Assembly: GCA_035758845.1 (NCBI GenBank)
Contig: DASTVZ010000178.1
Span: forward strand, 62,001 to 126,000
Source: JALZOC01 sp035758845
Lineage (GTDB): Bacteria > Acidobacteriota > Vicinamibacteria > Vicinamibacterales > 2-12-FULL-66-21
Direction of reading: 5' to 3'
Length of the DNA stretch: 64,000 bases
The position numbers and the translations under genes were made by a program. The notes under the pieces were generated by a model that saw nothing but the letters and a program-made list of their open reading frames with translations, searched no databases and was not told the DNA's origin. Each line of letters begins with the position of its first letter. Within the stretch, counting starts at the first letter, position 1. Below are positions 49,928-60,498 of the stretch, one piece after another.

Positions 49928-50550
49928 GGCAAATGCCTGTCGAGATGTGGGAAAAGGGCGGTCGCGAAGCCAGACACTGTCGTCTGCGCCGCACCGGCCG
50001 TCGTCGTAACAGGAGCGATCAAGCGCACCAGCCCACCGTTGGAGCGATGAATCCGCGCCGCATCAAGCATGAGAAGTGCCTTGTTCGTGTACTCGTTTGC
50101 AACCACGCGTCCCCGTCCTTGATACCAGTACAGAACAATCTGGCGATCGAGTCCTTTCTGGATCAGGAACCGATTCACGCGCACGCTGCGCTCGCCGAAT
50201 CGGAGGTCGGCTACGCCGGTTTCAACCGGCTGCCACCCAGCGCCGGGCAGGCAGTTTTGAGGTGAATGAATGGTGTCGCCCTGACGCTGGGATGCGTAGT
50301 AACCGACGTAGAGGCCGACAGGGCTTCCGGCGGCGTTGACGTACTCGCGATTGACGTAGTCGTCGACACCCAACTGCCCCAACACGTCGTCTGCGAGCGG
50401 CGGCGCGTCGTGCCCAATCCACTCCTCCACCGCGAGCGGCAATGCTGACAGCGGCTCCCGGGAAACGGGCGTTTCAGCGGAGACGGCGTGAGCGCTGTAG
50501 AAGCGAGCGGCGACCAGGAGCGCGACAACAATGGCAGCCCGACGAACCAT
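49924..50550 (-). CDS. epsI: EpsI-type exosortase-associated protein
   Basis: The 208-residue product has a signal or anchor helix at about 4-24 and then the EpsI domain (VEEWIGHDAPPLADDVLGQL, QGDTIHSPQNCLPGAGWQ, VLYWYQGRGRVVANEY). HSPQNCLPGAGW is the most conserved EpsI segment. EpsI occurs either as a separate gene or fused to exosortase A; here it is separate, with TGATG overlap to xrtA. Its biochemical role is unknown. Confidence 0.88.
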   Translation of the reverse strand: MVRRAAIVVALLVAARFYSAHAVSAETPVSREPLSALPLAVEEWIGHDAPPLADDVLGQLGVDDYVNREYVNAAGSPVGLYVGYYASQRQGDTIHSPQNCLPGAGWQPVETGVADLRFGERSVRVNRFLIQKGLDRQIVLYWYQGRGRVVANEYTNKALLMLDAARIHRSNGGLVRLIAPVTTTAGAAQTTVSGFATALFPHLDRHLP

Positions 50551-51437
50551 CACGCTTCCACCTGGCGAGGGCGAACTCCTGACGCAGCGGACGAATCGGC
50601 GGGCATTACTGCGAGTGCGCGTTGCACCGCGACCAGGCCGATAAAGGCGACAACGAAGAGTACCCACCCCGAGAACGTGTGAAGAAACCCTTCGGCTGCC
50701 GCCGGGCTGACCAGTTCAGACGCGAGGCCGGTCCCTGCCACGCGGGCTGCATTGGCCAGGATGGCGATGGGTATCGCGGCAAGCGCGATCAGCATCCGGC
50801 GGCCAATCCTGGGTTCGGTGAAGTGGCCGAGCACGATCGCGAGCATGACGAGCGACACAAGCGATCGGATGCCGCTGCATGCTTCAGCGACTTCGAGAGT
50901 CCGGCTTGGCAACTGCAGCACATTCCCTTCGCGAAGTACCGGTATGCCGGCCAGGTTGATGACTGCTTCACCGGCGCGTGATGCCAGCAACTGCAATGGA
51001 AAAGCAATCTGATTAAAAACAATCGTGGGAAGCGGAATCATCAAAAGGAGAAAAGCAATGGGGAAGGCCAACCTCCGGAAATGCTGCCATCCCCAGACGT
51101 ACAGCACGACACCTGCAATGACACCGATGAGGGAAATGCGTGTGAGAAAGAGCTCAGCACCGAGGAGGCCGCCGAGTAAAATGGCGAGACTGACCGTGAT
51201 CAGAATCAGTCCGATGATGCTGGGCTGACGACGGGCCGCCTTCAGCGCATCGCGCCGCTCCCAGCAGAAGTACAGCGCCAGCGGGACAACGAAGAATCCA
51301 TGAGAGTAGTTGTCGTCGCTCGCCCATTGCCTAGCGAGCGACGACACGATCCCCGCATACATCCACAAGATGGCTCCGGTTAGCACGCACGCCACCGCGA
51401 TTTCGCGACTGCGATGCGCTGTCACAGAAGCCTCCAC
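50550..51437 (-). CDS. xrtA: Exosortase (XrtA/EpsH type)
   Basis: Exosortase is an integral membrane cysteine protease-like transpeptidase that recognises PEP-CTERM tails. The 295 residues have about eight hydrophobic segments. The proposed triad is present: Cys187 in EACSGIRSL, Arg232 in ANAARVAG and His253 in FLHTFSGW. DNYSHGFFVVPLALY at the N-terminus is characteristic of the A type. It lies 3 bases downstream of a PEP-CTERM gene and overlaps epsI, so substrate, enzyme and accessory factor are one operon. Confidence 0.95.
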   Translation of the reverse strand: MEASVTAHRSREIAVACVLTGAILWMYAGIVSSLARQWASDDNYSHGFFVVPLALYFCWERRDALKAARRQPSIIGLILITVSLAILLGGLLGAELFLTRISLIGVIAGVVLYVWGWQHFRRLAFPIAFLLLMIPLPTIVFNQIAFPLQLLASRAGEAVINLAGIPVLREGNVLQLPSRTLEVAEACSGIRSLVSLVMLAIVLGHFTEPRIGRRMLIALAAIPIAILANAARVAGTGLASELVSPAAAEGFLHTFSGWVLFVVAFIGLVAVQRALAVMPADSSAASGVRPRQVEA

Positions 51438-51440
51438 CAG

Positions 51441-52100
51441 CTAACGGTTCGCGGCTCGACGGCGACGATACGCTGCGAGTCCGGCGAGGCCGGTGCCAAG
51501 CAGAAACATCGAAGCCGGTTCGGGTGTCGGACTCCCGTTCGAATTCAGGCGAAGCAGAAATCCATTGCTCCCGTAGTTGCGCAACCCGAATGTCACGCGC
51601 ACCATTCCCGATCCGAGGCCTGCGAACGTCAGGATGTCCGCCATGTTCGTTTTCTCGTCGGCAATCACCGTTGCCGATCCTCCGGCAAAGATGGCGCTGC
51701 GCGTGAGGGCCGAATCCTGGGCGAAACTGAGGCCATCGACGTTGTTTGACGTCGAGTAGCCCGACTGAACGTACGCCGGCTGGCTTTTCGGGTCCATCGC
51801 ATCATTGCCGTCCGAGACAGGATCGAGCAACTCAGCGCGGAGGGTGTCCCAACCAGGGGTTCCCGAGATGACCAGCGACACGACATAGTTCGCGCCTACC
51901 TTGAGACCGTCGATGAGGTAGGTTCCGACCGATCCAGCCGGCACCACGATCGTTCCCAGATCGATCGCGAGTGCGTGCACGGCGGTTGAACCGCCGCTAA
52001 ACCCGCCGGAGGTCGATTGCAGGTCAATCGCAATCGATTCGGCGCGCGCTGTGGCGGGCAGAAGCGCGCCAAACGCGAGAAGTACCCACAGTCGTTTCAT
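51441..52100 (-). CDS. PEP-CTERM sorting-signal protein
   Basis: The 219-residue protein has a signal peptide (MKRLWVLLAFGALLPATARA), a beta-rich extracellular middle of about 165 residues (including LAIDLGTIVVPAGSVGTYLI) and a full PEP-CTERM tail: PEPAS, hydrophobic MFLLGTGLAGLAAY and RRRR. It is a substrate for the exosortase encoded immediately downstream. No enzymatic motif was recognised. Its start follows GAGGAGG. Confidence 0.9.
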   Translation of the reverse strand: MKRLWVLLAFGALLPATARAESIAIDLQSTSGGFSGGSTAVHALAIDLGTIVVPAGSVGTYLIDGLKVGANYVVSLVISGTPGWDTLRAELLDPVSDGNDAMDPKSQPAYVQSGYSTSNNVDGLSFAQDSALTRSAIFAGGSATVIADEKTNMADILTFAGLGSGMVRVTFGLRNYGSNGFLLRLNSNGSPTPEPASMFLLGTGLAGLAAYRRRRAANR

Positions 52101-52215
52101 AGATTGCCCGCCTCCTCAGCTTGCAAATGCAGGGTGCCTTCTTCCGGACCCCAATGAAGCGGACGGGACGGCCCGCCCGCCCGCGCCCCCTCCGGCGAAG
52201 GCGCGTTTCAGTGAT

Positions 52216-52410
52216 TCAGAGTGTCGAGCGCCGCAAGGCGGCCGCAAGACCAATCAAGGCGCTGCCCGATAGCAGCAGACAAATCGGCTCGTCAGCCCGC
52301 GACGTGTGGGCGACGACCGACGCCATGCCGGCTACCATATCCACACGACCGTACGCCGCCGCGCTTGCGGCGGCGAGGAGAACGAGCATCATCACGACGA
52401 ATACCTTCAT
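52216..52410 (-). CDS. Very small PEP-CTERM-like protein
   Basis: The 64-residue product has a clean signal peptide (MKVFVVMMLVLLAAASAAAYG), a spacer of about 20 residues, and a C-terminal tail DEPICLLLSGSALIGLAAALRRSTL-like in plan: an EP motif, a hydrophobic helix and an Arg pair. This leaves almost no mature domain. It is the first minus-strand gene before the PEP-CTERM/exosortase operon (115 bases upstream). It may be an auxiliary or decoy substrate, or a remnant; I cannot tell. The longer frame upstream (to 52443) adds 11 residues that break the signal peptide. Confidence 0.6.
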   Translation of the reverse strand: MKVFVVMMLVLLAAASAAAYGRVDMVAGMASVVAHTSRADEPICLLLSGSALIGLAAALRRSTL

Positions 52411-52562
52411 GTTCCAACCCATTGCCAATCTTTCCAACGCCACTTCGTACTTGGGCCCGTTATCAGCGGCGCGATTTCACCCGTGCAAGGAATCGACCAG
52501 ACACTGGGGACTCTGAGAATGGACGAGCTGGCTTCCCTTTTCGTGTCAGGTACTTCCTTCCA

Positions 52563-53510
52563 ATGGGGGGGTATGGTAGAGTCCGTCGGATCAAACCTGC
52601 GACTTCCTGGAGGCGCTTGGCTGCAAGGCGTTACAACATCGTTCTGGCGGACCGGGCGACCGGTGTTGTTCGCCGTTTCACCATCTCTCTCTGGCCAACG
52701 CTTGGTGGCGTTGCATTCGCATTCGCGATCCCGGTACTAATAGGTCTCGGAGCGCGCTGGTCGGCGACAAGCGCCATCGCCGATCTCGAACGTCAGAACA
52801 TCGGCTTGCAGATCGAGAATGCGAGCTATCGCGAGGCAACCGGCCAACTCGCCGGACAGATCTCCTCGTTGCAAGCGGCCGTCGATTCTCTCGGCATTCA
52901 AGCCGCCGTCGATCCCAAGGCGAGCCGCGCGATGGAGAAGCTCCCGGAAGGCGTCAAGTCGCGCGCAATGGGTGGCGGCTTCGGCGCGACACCTGCGCTC
53001 CTCGGCAACATGCTGGCGCCCGATCTCACGTTCGGTGTCCTGAGTGATCTGCTTGGGACGATGGCGAGCCGCCTCGACATCATGAAGAGCGGCGTGCAAC
53101 GACGGCAGGCGCTGGCGGCGGCTACCCCCTCAATCTGGCCAGTCACCGGCTGGTTAACCTCGCGCTATGGGAATCGCCGCGATCCGTTTACGGGCGGCGC
53201 GGACTTCCACCCAGGTTTGGACATTTCAGCGGATTGGGGCGAACCCGTTCGCGCGACAGCCGATGGGACCGTCCTGGTCGCGGAACGGAGCGGCACCTAC
53301 GGAAACCTCGTCGAGATCGATCATGGGTATGGGATTGTGACCCGGTACGGGCACCTGTCGAGATTCCGCGCGGTTACCGGGCAGCAGATCCGCCGCGGCG
53401 ACGTCATCGGTTTCGTTGGATCCACCGGACGCTCCACCAGTGCGCATCTTCATTACGAGATCCTGTTGAACGGCAAAATCACGGATCCAATGAAGCTGCT
53501 GGCACAGTAG
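52563..53510 (+). CDS. M23-family (LytM) peptidoglycan peptidase with membrane anchor
   Basis: The 315-residue protein begins with a short basic cytoplasmic part (VRRFTISLWP), a membrane helix at about 45-65, a coiled coil at about 70-115 and a C-terminal M23 domain at about 200-315. The zinc ligands are visible in GADFHPGLDISADWG and TSAHLHYEI. It is either an active endopeptidase or an EnvC-like activator; the ligands argue for activity. The start is uncertain: I took the ATG at 52563, and a TTG at about 52619 after TGGAGG is an alternative. The frame remains open upstream but antisense to the PEP-CTERM genes. Confidence 0.85.
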   Translation: MGGYGRVRRIKPATSWRRLAARRYNIVLADRATGVVRRFTISLWPTLGGVAFAFAIPVLIGLGARWSATSAIADLERQNIGLQIENASYREATGQLAGQISSLQAAVDSLGIQAAVDPKASRAMEKLPEGVKSRAMGGGFGATPALLGNMLAPDLTFGVLSDLLGTMASRLDIMKSGVQRRQALAAATPSIWPVTGWLTSRYGNRRDPFTGGADFHPGLDISADWGEPVRATADGTVLVAERSGTYGNLVEIDHGYGIVTRYGHLSRFRAVTGQQIRRGDVIGFVGSTGRSTSAHLHYEILLNGKITDPMKLLAQ

Positions 53511-53664
53511 ATCCTGGAATTTCTGGTTGCTGATTCCTGGTTCGTGATTGCTGATTGATCGAAAATCAGCAGTTCCAGCATTCCTGGGCTTCCGTCTTTA
53601 GGCGAAAGGACAGCCGCGCCACTTGTTGTACAATCATCAGATACGCTGACTCCCGTCGCTCCTG

Positions 53665-56589
53665 ATGATTGTTGACACTCTCCTGGCAAAGGTCATCGGC
53701 ACGCAAAACGAGCGTGACCTGAAACGCCTGCGCCCTTACGTCGCCGCCATTAACGCCAAGGAAGCGGAGATTCAAAAGCTCTCCGACGAACAACTCCGCG
53801 CCAAAACCGCAGCGTTCCGCGCGCGTGTCTCCAATGGAGAGACGCTCGAAGACATTTTGCCCGACGCCTTTGCTGTTGTGCGCGAGGCCGGCCACCGTGT
53901 GCTGAACATGCGGCACTTCGACGTGCAACTGATCGGCGGCATGGTGCTGCACCGCGGGAAAATCGCGGAAATGAAAACCGGCGAGGGCAAGACGCTGGTA
54001 GCAACGCTTCCCGCCTATCTCAATGCCCTCGAAAACAAGGGCGTCCATGTCGTCACCGTCAACGACTACCTCGCGCGCCGCGACTCCGAGTGGATGGGCC
54101 GCCTCTATCGGTTCCTGGGCATGTCGGTCGGTGTCATTCAGCACGACATGAACGATCAGGAACGGCAGGTGGCGTATGCGGCCGACATCACCTACGGCAC
54201 CAACAACGAATTCGGGTTCGACTACCTCCGCGACAACATGAAGTTCGACCTCGCGCACTACGTGCAGCGGGGACATCACTTCGCGATCGTGGACGAAGTC
54301 GACAGCATTCTCATCGACGAGGCGCGCACACCGCTGATCATTTCCGGACCCGCGGAAGAATCAACCGACCTGTATTACGAAGTTGATCGGATCATCCCGC
54401 GTCTGACACCGGGTGCGGTGACACAGGGGAACGTCAAGGCCGAGGATCGCGAAGAGCTCGAGAAGACCGGCGACTACCTGGTCGACGAAAAACACAAGAC
54501 GGTCACGCTGACCGAGAGTGGAATGGCGAAGGCGGAGAAGATGCTCGAACACCGCCTGCAACCGGGCGGGCTCTACGACCCCGCGAACATGCCGCTCCTC
54601 CACCACATCAACCAGGCGCTTCGTGCCCACACCCTCTTCAAGCTTGATGTCGACTACATGATCAAGGACGGCGGCGTCGTGATCGTCGACGAGTTCACCG
54701 GCCGGTTGATGCCGGGACGGCGCTGGAGTGATGGTCTGCACCAGGCAGTCGAAGCCAAGGAAAAGGTCAAGATCGAGCGCGAAAACCAGACGCTCGCGAC
54801 GGTTACCTTCCAGAACTATTTTCGCAAGTACGGCAAGCTGTCCGGGATGACCGGCACGGCCGACACCGAGGCGGAAGAGTTCGCCAAGATCTACAAGCTC
54901 GATGTCATGGTCGCGCCGACAAACCGGCCGCTGCGACGCGTCGAAGAGCCGGATACGGTCTATCGCACCGAGCGCGAGAAGTACGAAGCCATCGTCGCCG
55001 ACATCATCGACAAGCAGAAGATCGGCCGCCCGGCGCTGGTCGGCACGGTCTCGATCGAGAAGTCGGAGCGGCTCTCGAGTCTTTTGAAACGACGCGGCAT
55101 CCGTCACGTCGTCCTCAACGCCAAGTACCACGCGCAGGAAGCCGAGATCGTGGCCCAGGCCGGCCGCAAAGGAACGGTCACGATTGCGACCAACATGGCC
55201 GGCCGCGGAACCGACATCCTGCTCGGTGGGAATCCCGAGTTCATGGCGCGGCAGCAGACACTTGCTGAAGAAATCGCCGAGAAGCTGCCGAAGGGACAGG
55301 AGAAGTTCGTCGACGACGAGGAGTTCGTCTACTTCTTTCACCTCGACAGCTTCTATCGCGTGCCCCGCCCCGACTACGAGCGCATCTACAACGCGTTGAA
55401 ACGCCAGACCGACGCCGAGCACGACGAGGTCGTCACGATGGGTGGTCTGCACATCATCGCAACCGAACGGCACGAAGCGCGGCGCATCGACAATCAGCTT
55501 CGCGGCCGCGCCGGCCGTCAGGGAGACCCCGGTTCATCGCGGTTCTATCTCTCGCTCGAGGACGACCTGATGCGCATCTTCGGGTCGGATCGAATCTCCG
55601 GTCTCATGCAGCGCCTCGGCATGGAGGAAGGAGTGCCGATCGAGCACAAGATGGTCACCAACGCCATCGCCCGCGCACAGAAGCAGGTTGAAGCGCAGAA
55701 CTTCGCCGTCCGCAAGCATCTTCTCGAGTACGACGACGTGATGAACAAGCAGCGCGAGAGCATCTACTCGCTGCGTCGCGAACTGCTCGAGGGGAAGATC
55801 CACCTTACCGACGAGGACACGGTCGACACGCGCGAGTATCTGATGACGCTGGCGGAGGAGTCGATCGACAGCACCGTCGAGACGTACGCCGGGCAGGACG
55901 TCGATCCTGAAGATCGCGATTTTGGCGCAATGGTGCAGGCAATCGCCGACATTTTTGGCATGGATGCGGCGGATCTGAACGGAATGGATCTGTCCGGTAT
56001 GACCCCGGAAGAAATCACCGATGCCTTGTGGGCGCCGATCCTGCAGAAATACGAAACCAAGGAAAAACTGATTCCGGCGGAGATCCTGCGCCGCGTCGAG
56101 CGCGACATCATGCTGCAGATCGTCGACGCGCAGTGGAAGGATCACCTTTACAGCCTCGATCATCTCAAAGAAGGCATCGGCCTTCGCGGCTACGGCCAGC
56201 GCGACCCGCTCGTCGAGTACAAGAAGGAAAGCTTCGCGCTCTTCCAGGCGATGAAGGACCGGGTCGAGGAGGAAATCGTCCGGTACCTGTGGCGTCTCAC
56301 GCCGGTCACCGGGGAAGACGCCGCCGGAACCACGGCGCCGATTCGGCCGACGCAGCCGCGACGTCCGCCGCAACAACTGACGCTGAGTTCGCCGCAGTCG
56401 GCTCCCCCGCCGTCACCGTTCGGGGCGATCCGTGGTGGGAATGCCGCGGGACAGACCGCTCCTCGTCCGGCGCGAACCGGTGGCGACGACGTCGTCAAGC
56501 AGGTCAAACGTGACGAGCCCAAGGTCGGGCGCAATGACCCGTGCCCGTGTGGCAGTGGGAAGAAGTATAAGAAGTGTCATGGAGCATGA
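53665..56589 (+). CDS. secA: Preprotein translocase ATPase SecA
   Basis: SecA drives post-translational export through SecYEG. The 974 residues have the N-terminal DEAD motor with Walker A MKTGEGKT, VHVVTVNDYLARRD and Walker B VDEVDSILIDEAR, the preprotein cross-linking domain, the second motor domain (TNMAGRGTDILLGG), the helical wing/scaffold, a Pro/Thr-rich linker (about 880-940) and the SEC-C zinc motif CPCGSGKKYKKCHG that binds SecB or phospholipid. Length is in the normal upper range. A strong terminator follows. A TACAAT about 30 bases upstream may be part of its promoter. Confidence 0.97.
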   Translation: MIVDTLLAKVIGTQNERDLKRLRPYVAAINAKEAEIQKLSDEQLRAKTAAFRARVSNGETLEDILPDAFAVVREAGHRVLNMRHFDVQLIGGMVLHRGKIAEMKTGEGKTLVATLPAYLNALENKGVHVVTVNDYLARRDSEWMGRLYRFLGMSVGVIQHDMNDQERQVAYAADITYGTNNEFGFDYLRDNMKFDLAHYVQRGHHFAIVDEVDSILIDEARTPLIISGPAEESTDLYYEVDRIIPRLTPGAVTQGNVKAEDREELEKTGDYLVDEKHKTVTLTESGMAKAEKMLEHRLQPGGLYDPANMPLLHHINQALRAHTLFKLDVDYMIKDGGVVIVDEFTGRLMPGRRWSDGLHQAVEAKEKVKIERENQTLATVTFQNYFRKYGKLSGMTGTADTEAEEFAKIYKLDVMVAPTNRPLRRVEEPDTVYRTEREKYEAIVADIIDKQKIGRPALVGTVSIEKSERLSSLLKRRGIRHVVLNAKYHAQEAEIVAQAGRKGTVTIATNMAGRGTDILLGGNPEFMARQQTLAEEIAEKLPKGQEKFVDDEEFVYFFHLDSFYRVPRPDYERIYNALKRQTDAEHDEVVTMGGLHIIATERHEARRIDNQLRGRAGRQGDPGSSRFYLSLEDDLMRIFGSDRISGLMQRLGMEEGVPIEHKMVTNAIARAQKQVEAQNFAVRKHLLEYDDVMNKQRESIYSLRRELLEGKIHLTDEDTVDTREYLMTLAEESIDSTVETYAGQDVDPEDRDFGAMVQAIADIFGMDAADLNGMDLSGMTPEEITDALWAPILQKYETKEKLIPAEILRRVERDIMLQIVDAQWKDHLYSLDHLKEGIGLRGYGQRDPLVEYKKESFALFQAMKDRVEEEIVRYLWRLTPVTGEDAAGTTAPIRPTQPRRPPQQLTLSSPQSAPPPSPFGAIRGGNAAGQTAPRPARTGGDDVVKQVKRDEPKVGRNDPCPCGSGKKYKKCHGA

Positions 56590-56627
56590 TTTCCAAGTCG
56601 CGATTCGCTCCGGTGATGAGCCCGACC

Positions 56628-56653
56628 AAGGCCGACCTCTGTCGGCCTTTTTT
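56628..56653 (+). terminator. Rho-independent terminator after secA
   Basis: AAGGCCGAC (56628-56636), loop CTCT, GTCGGCCTT (56641-56649) and a continuing T-run make a textbook intrinsic terminator about 40 bases after the secA stop. Confidence 0.92.
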
Positions 56654-56668
56654 GCAGGTTAATGCTTA

Positions 56669-58195
<1,527 letters not shown>

Positions 58196-58272
58196 CCGCT
58201 GGCTGCTGGCAACCATAACTGAGACGCCAGGAGCCAGGAACCGGGAGCCAAGAGCGAGGAGCGAGGAGCCGA
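58196..58272. repeat. Mixed GGCTGCTGG and GAGCCAGGA phrase repeats
   Basis: The gap between the converging guaB and tsaE genes starts with GCTGGCTGCTGGC (related to the 7-bp arrays beside parAB) and goes on with five or six copies of GAGCCAGGA or GAGCGAGGA, as at 12241-12330. Confidence 0.65.
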
Positions 58273-58704
58273 TCACGATCGTGCCATCTCAATCTTTCTC
58301 CGATCGCCTCCCTCGTCAGTAATTCGCACCGTCCAGGCGTCTTGCGGCGCGCCTTTCCATCGCTCGGCCCACTCGATTGCAATCACCGCGGGTTCGTCGG
58401 TTGATTCTTCGATCCCAAGACCGCTCACTTCGCCGGGCGCGAGGCGATAGAGATCGACGTGAACGAGCGTCACTCGTCCGCGATACTCCTGCATCAACGT
58501 GAACGTCGGGCTCGTGACATCGTCGGGTGGGCCACCAAGGCCTCGAGCGATACCGCGGACGAAAGCCGTCTTGCCTGCGCCGAGATCACCGTAGAGCAGG
58601 ACGACATCGCCGCCCTGCAACCGCGCGGCGAATCGCTCCCCTGCCTGTGAGGTTTCGTCTTCGCTGCTGGTCATGACAATTTCAGGCTCGGCCACGCGGC
58701 GCAC
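58273..58704 (-). CDS. tsaE: tRNA threonylcarbamoyladenosine biosynthesis ATPase TsaE
   Basis: TsaE works with TsaB and TsaD to make t6A37 in tRNAs. The 143-residue P-loop protein has Walker A YGDLGAGKTAFVRGIARG, the switch-like DDVTSPTFTLMQEY and the segment VHVDLYRLAPGE, all diagnostic. The frame starts at 58704, one base after the nnr stop; an ATG at 58674 (MTSSEDETSQAG) is an alternative. Coupling with nnrD/nnrE is a common arrangement. Confidence 0.94.
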   Translation of the reverse strand: MRRVAEPEIVMTSSEDETSQAGERFAARLQGGDVVLLYGDLGAGKTAFVRGIARGLGGPPDDVTSPTFTLMQEYRGRVTLVHVDLYRLAPGEVSGLGIEESTDEPAVIAIEWAERWKGAPQDAWTVRITDEGGDRRKIEMARS

Positions 58705-58705
58705 G

Positions 58706-60283
58706 CTACTCCGGCTGTGGTTTCTGACGGCGACGGGCGGTCAATTCGAGGACGGCATCACCGAGACGGTCGGCGACATCGCCGGCGACGAGCGCGACGT
58801 CCCCCTCGTCTGCTTCGGCCAGATCGCCTGCGGTACCGTGCAGGTAGACGGCAAGCTTGCACGCGGCTTCGGCATCGAGTAGTTGGCCGAACCATGCGGC
58901 GATCATGCCGGTGAGCAGGTCGCCGGTCCCGCCGGTGGCCATTCCGGCGTTGCCAGTCAAATTGATAAATGCCCGGTTATCCGGACCGGCGATGATCGTG
59001 CGATGTCCCTTGAGCACGACGTGAACACGATGCGTCGAGGCGAACTCGGTCGCGTGCCGCAGGCGATCGTGCTGCACGGCTTCGATACTGAGATTGAGCA
59101 ACCGCGCCATCTCACCTGGATGCGGCGTAATGACGACGTCGACACCGTCGCGTCCGAGAAGCCGATCCGGATCGCCGACGAACGCGTTCAGCGCGTCGGC
59201 GTCAAGGATCAACGGAACACCGGCGCGTTCGACAAGTCCGTGCACGAACGCAGCAGTGCCTGGAGACTGGCCGAGGCCTGGGCCGACCGCGATGACATCG
59301 GCTTTGAAATCGAGGACGCGATCGAGCGCGGCGAAATCAACCGTCCCGCCGGCGGTTTCTTCGAGGCCTTCGGTCATGTACTCCGGTGCCATCGCGGCAA
59401 CAATCGGTACACACGATCGAGGAGTGGCAACGGTGACCAGCCCGGCGCCCGACCGAAGCGCCCCTAACGCCGCAAGGTGTGCGGCGCCCGTGCGGCCAAT
59501 CGATCCGGCGATCACCATGACCCGGCCGAAATCTCCTTTGTGCGAATCAGCCGCCCTGGCGGGGACGAGTTCGCGCATCCGTTCGCGTGTCAGAATCTCG
59601 ATGTATGACCCTTCGACGTCATCGAGAATCGGAAACGGAATCCCAATGTCAGCGATCACCAGATCGCCGCTGTAGGTGTCGGCGGGAGGAAGAATCAGCG
59701 GAATTTTCGGTGCTCCGAGCGTAATCGTCATCGATGCCTCGATCGCCTCACCGCCGACCTCCGAGGTGTCGGCAGAGAGACCGGTCGGGAGATCGATCGC
59801 CACAATCGGCACGCCGAGGCCGTTGATATCGGCAACGACCGTCTCGAGCAGGCCGCTCAACTGTCCATGAAACCCGGTGCCAAGAATGGCATCAACGAGC
59901 AGTTCGCAGCGCGAGAGCTCGCTGAAGTGCAGCTCCCACTCCTGCCCGTTCGTGATCTCGACAACCGTCAGCCCGATCCGACCGAGCACCTCGAGATTGG
60001 TGCGCGCATCACCGCGAACATCGGCGACGCTGCCGAGGAGAAACACGGACGTCTCGACGCCGCGTTGGATGAGCGTTCGTGCCACGACGAAGCCATCTCC
60101 GCCGTTGTTGCCTCGCCCGCATATCACGCCGACATGCATGGTCGACAGTTCTTCGAACGCGGCTTCCATCGCGGCGACGGCCTGACGGCCGGCATTCTCC
60201 ATCAGGACGATCGACGGAATCCCGACCTCGTCGATCGTGCGGCGATCCGCTTCGCGCATCTGCTGAGTGTTGAGTACGCGCAT
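58706..60283 (-). CDS. nnr: Bifunctional NAD(P)H-hydrate repair enzyme (NnrE epimerase + NnrD dehydratase)
   Basis: This enzyme repairs damaged, hydrated NAD(P)H: the YjeF_N domain epimerises and the C-terminal domain dehydrates. The 525 residues have YjeF_N at about 1-215 (CGRGNNGGDGFVVARTL) and a ribokinase-like domain at about 235-515 (MVIAGSIGRTGAAHLAALGA, GTGDLLTGMIAAW). Both halves are complete. It is upstream of tsaE on the minus strand and divergent from the aminotransferase gene. Confidence 0.95.
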   Translation of the reverse strand: MRVLNTQQMREADRRTIDEVGIPSIVLMENAGRQAVAAMEAAFEELSTMHVGVICGRGNNGGDGFVVARTLIQRGVETSVFLLGSVADVRGDARTNLEVLGRIGLTVVEITNGQEWELHFSELSRCELLVDAILGTGFHGQLSGLLETVVADINGLGVPIVAIDLPTGLSADTSEVGGEAIEASMTITLGAPKIPLILPPADTYSGDLVIADIGIPFPILDDVEGSYIEILTRERMRELVPARAADSHKGDFGRVMVIAGSIGRTGAAHLAALGALRSGAGLVTVATPRSCVPIVAAMAPEYMTEGLEETAGGTVDFAALDRVLDFKADVIAVGPGLGQSPGTAAFVHGLVERAGVPLILDADALNAFVGDPDRLLGRDGVDVVITPHPGEMARLLNLSIEAVQHDRLRHATEFASTHRVHVVLKGHRTIIAGPDNRAFINLTGNAGMATGGTGDLLTGMIAAWFGQLLDAEAACKLAVYLHGTAGDLAEADEGDVALVAGDVADRLGDAVLELTARRRQKPQPE

Positions 60284-60369
60284 CGAAAGGGAGCGTACTT
60301 GCTTGTGCTAGACTTCGTCAACGAACTGTGAGTCTCGCCGAGAGGCCGGAGATCCGGAACAAGATCAAA

Positions 60370-60476
60370 CACGGAGACACGGAAGGTTTTATTGGTGGAG
60401 CAACCACGTCGCTACATCTCGAGCACCGAAAACAGAAGATTCTCCGTGGCTCCGCGTCTCCGTGCGGAGGTTGTCC
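60370..60476. repeat. Inverted CACGGAGACACGG phrase
   Basis: CACGGAGACACGGAAGG (60370-60386) is answered about 55 bases on by TCCGTGGCTCCGCGTCTCCGTG (60443-60464), so the two can pair imperfectly. The sequence lies before the aminotransferase gene and may include its GGAGG ribosome-binding site. Confidence 0.6.
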
Positions 60477-60498
60477 CGTGTCCTCCGTCATCTCCGAG

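Noticed and set aside
52221..52562. Upstream extension of the M23 peptidase by 114 codons
   Set aside because: It is antisense to the small PEP-CTERM gene and lacks conserved or membrane features; the membrane anchor follows the ATG at 52563.
54361..55473. 370-codon minus-strand reading frame
   Set aside because: It lies wholly inside secA in the opposite direction and shows no recognisable domain; it is a high-GC shadow frame.
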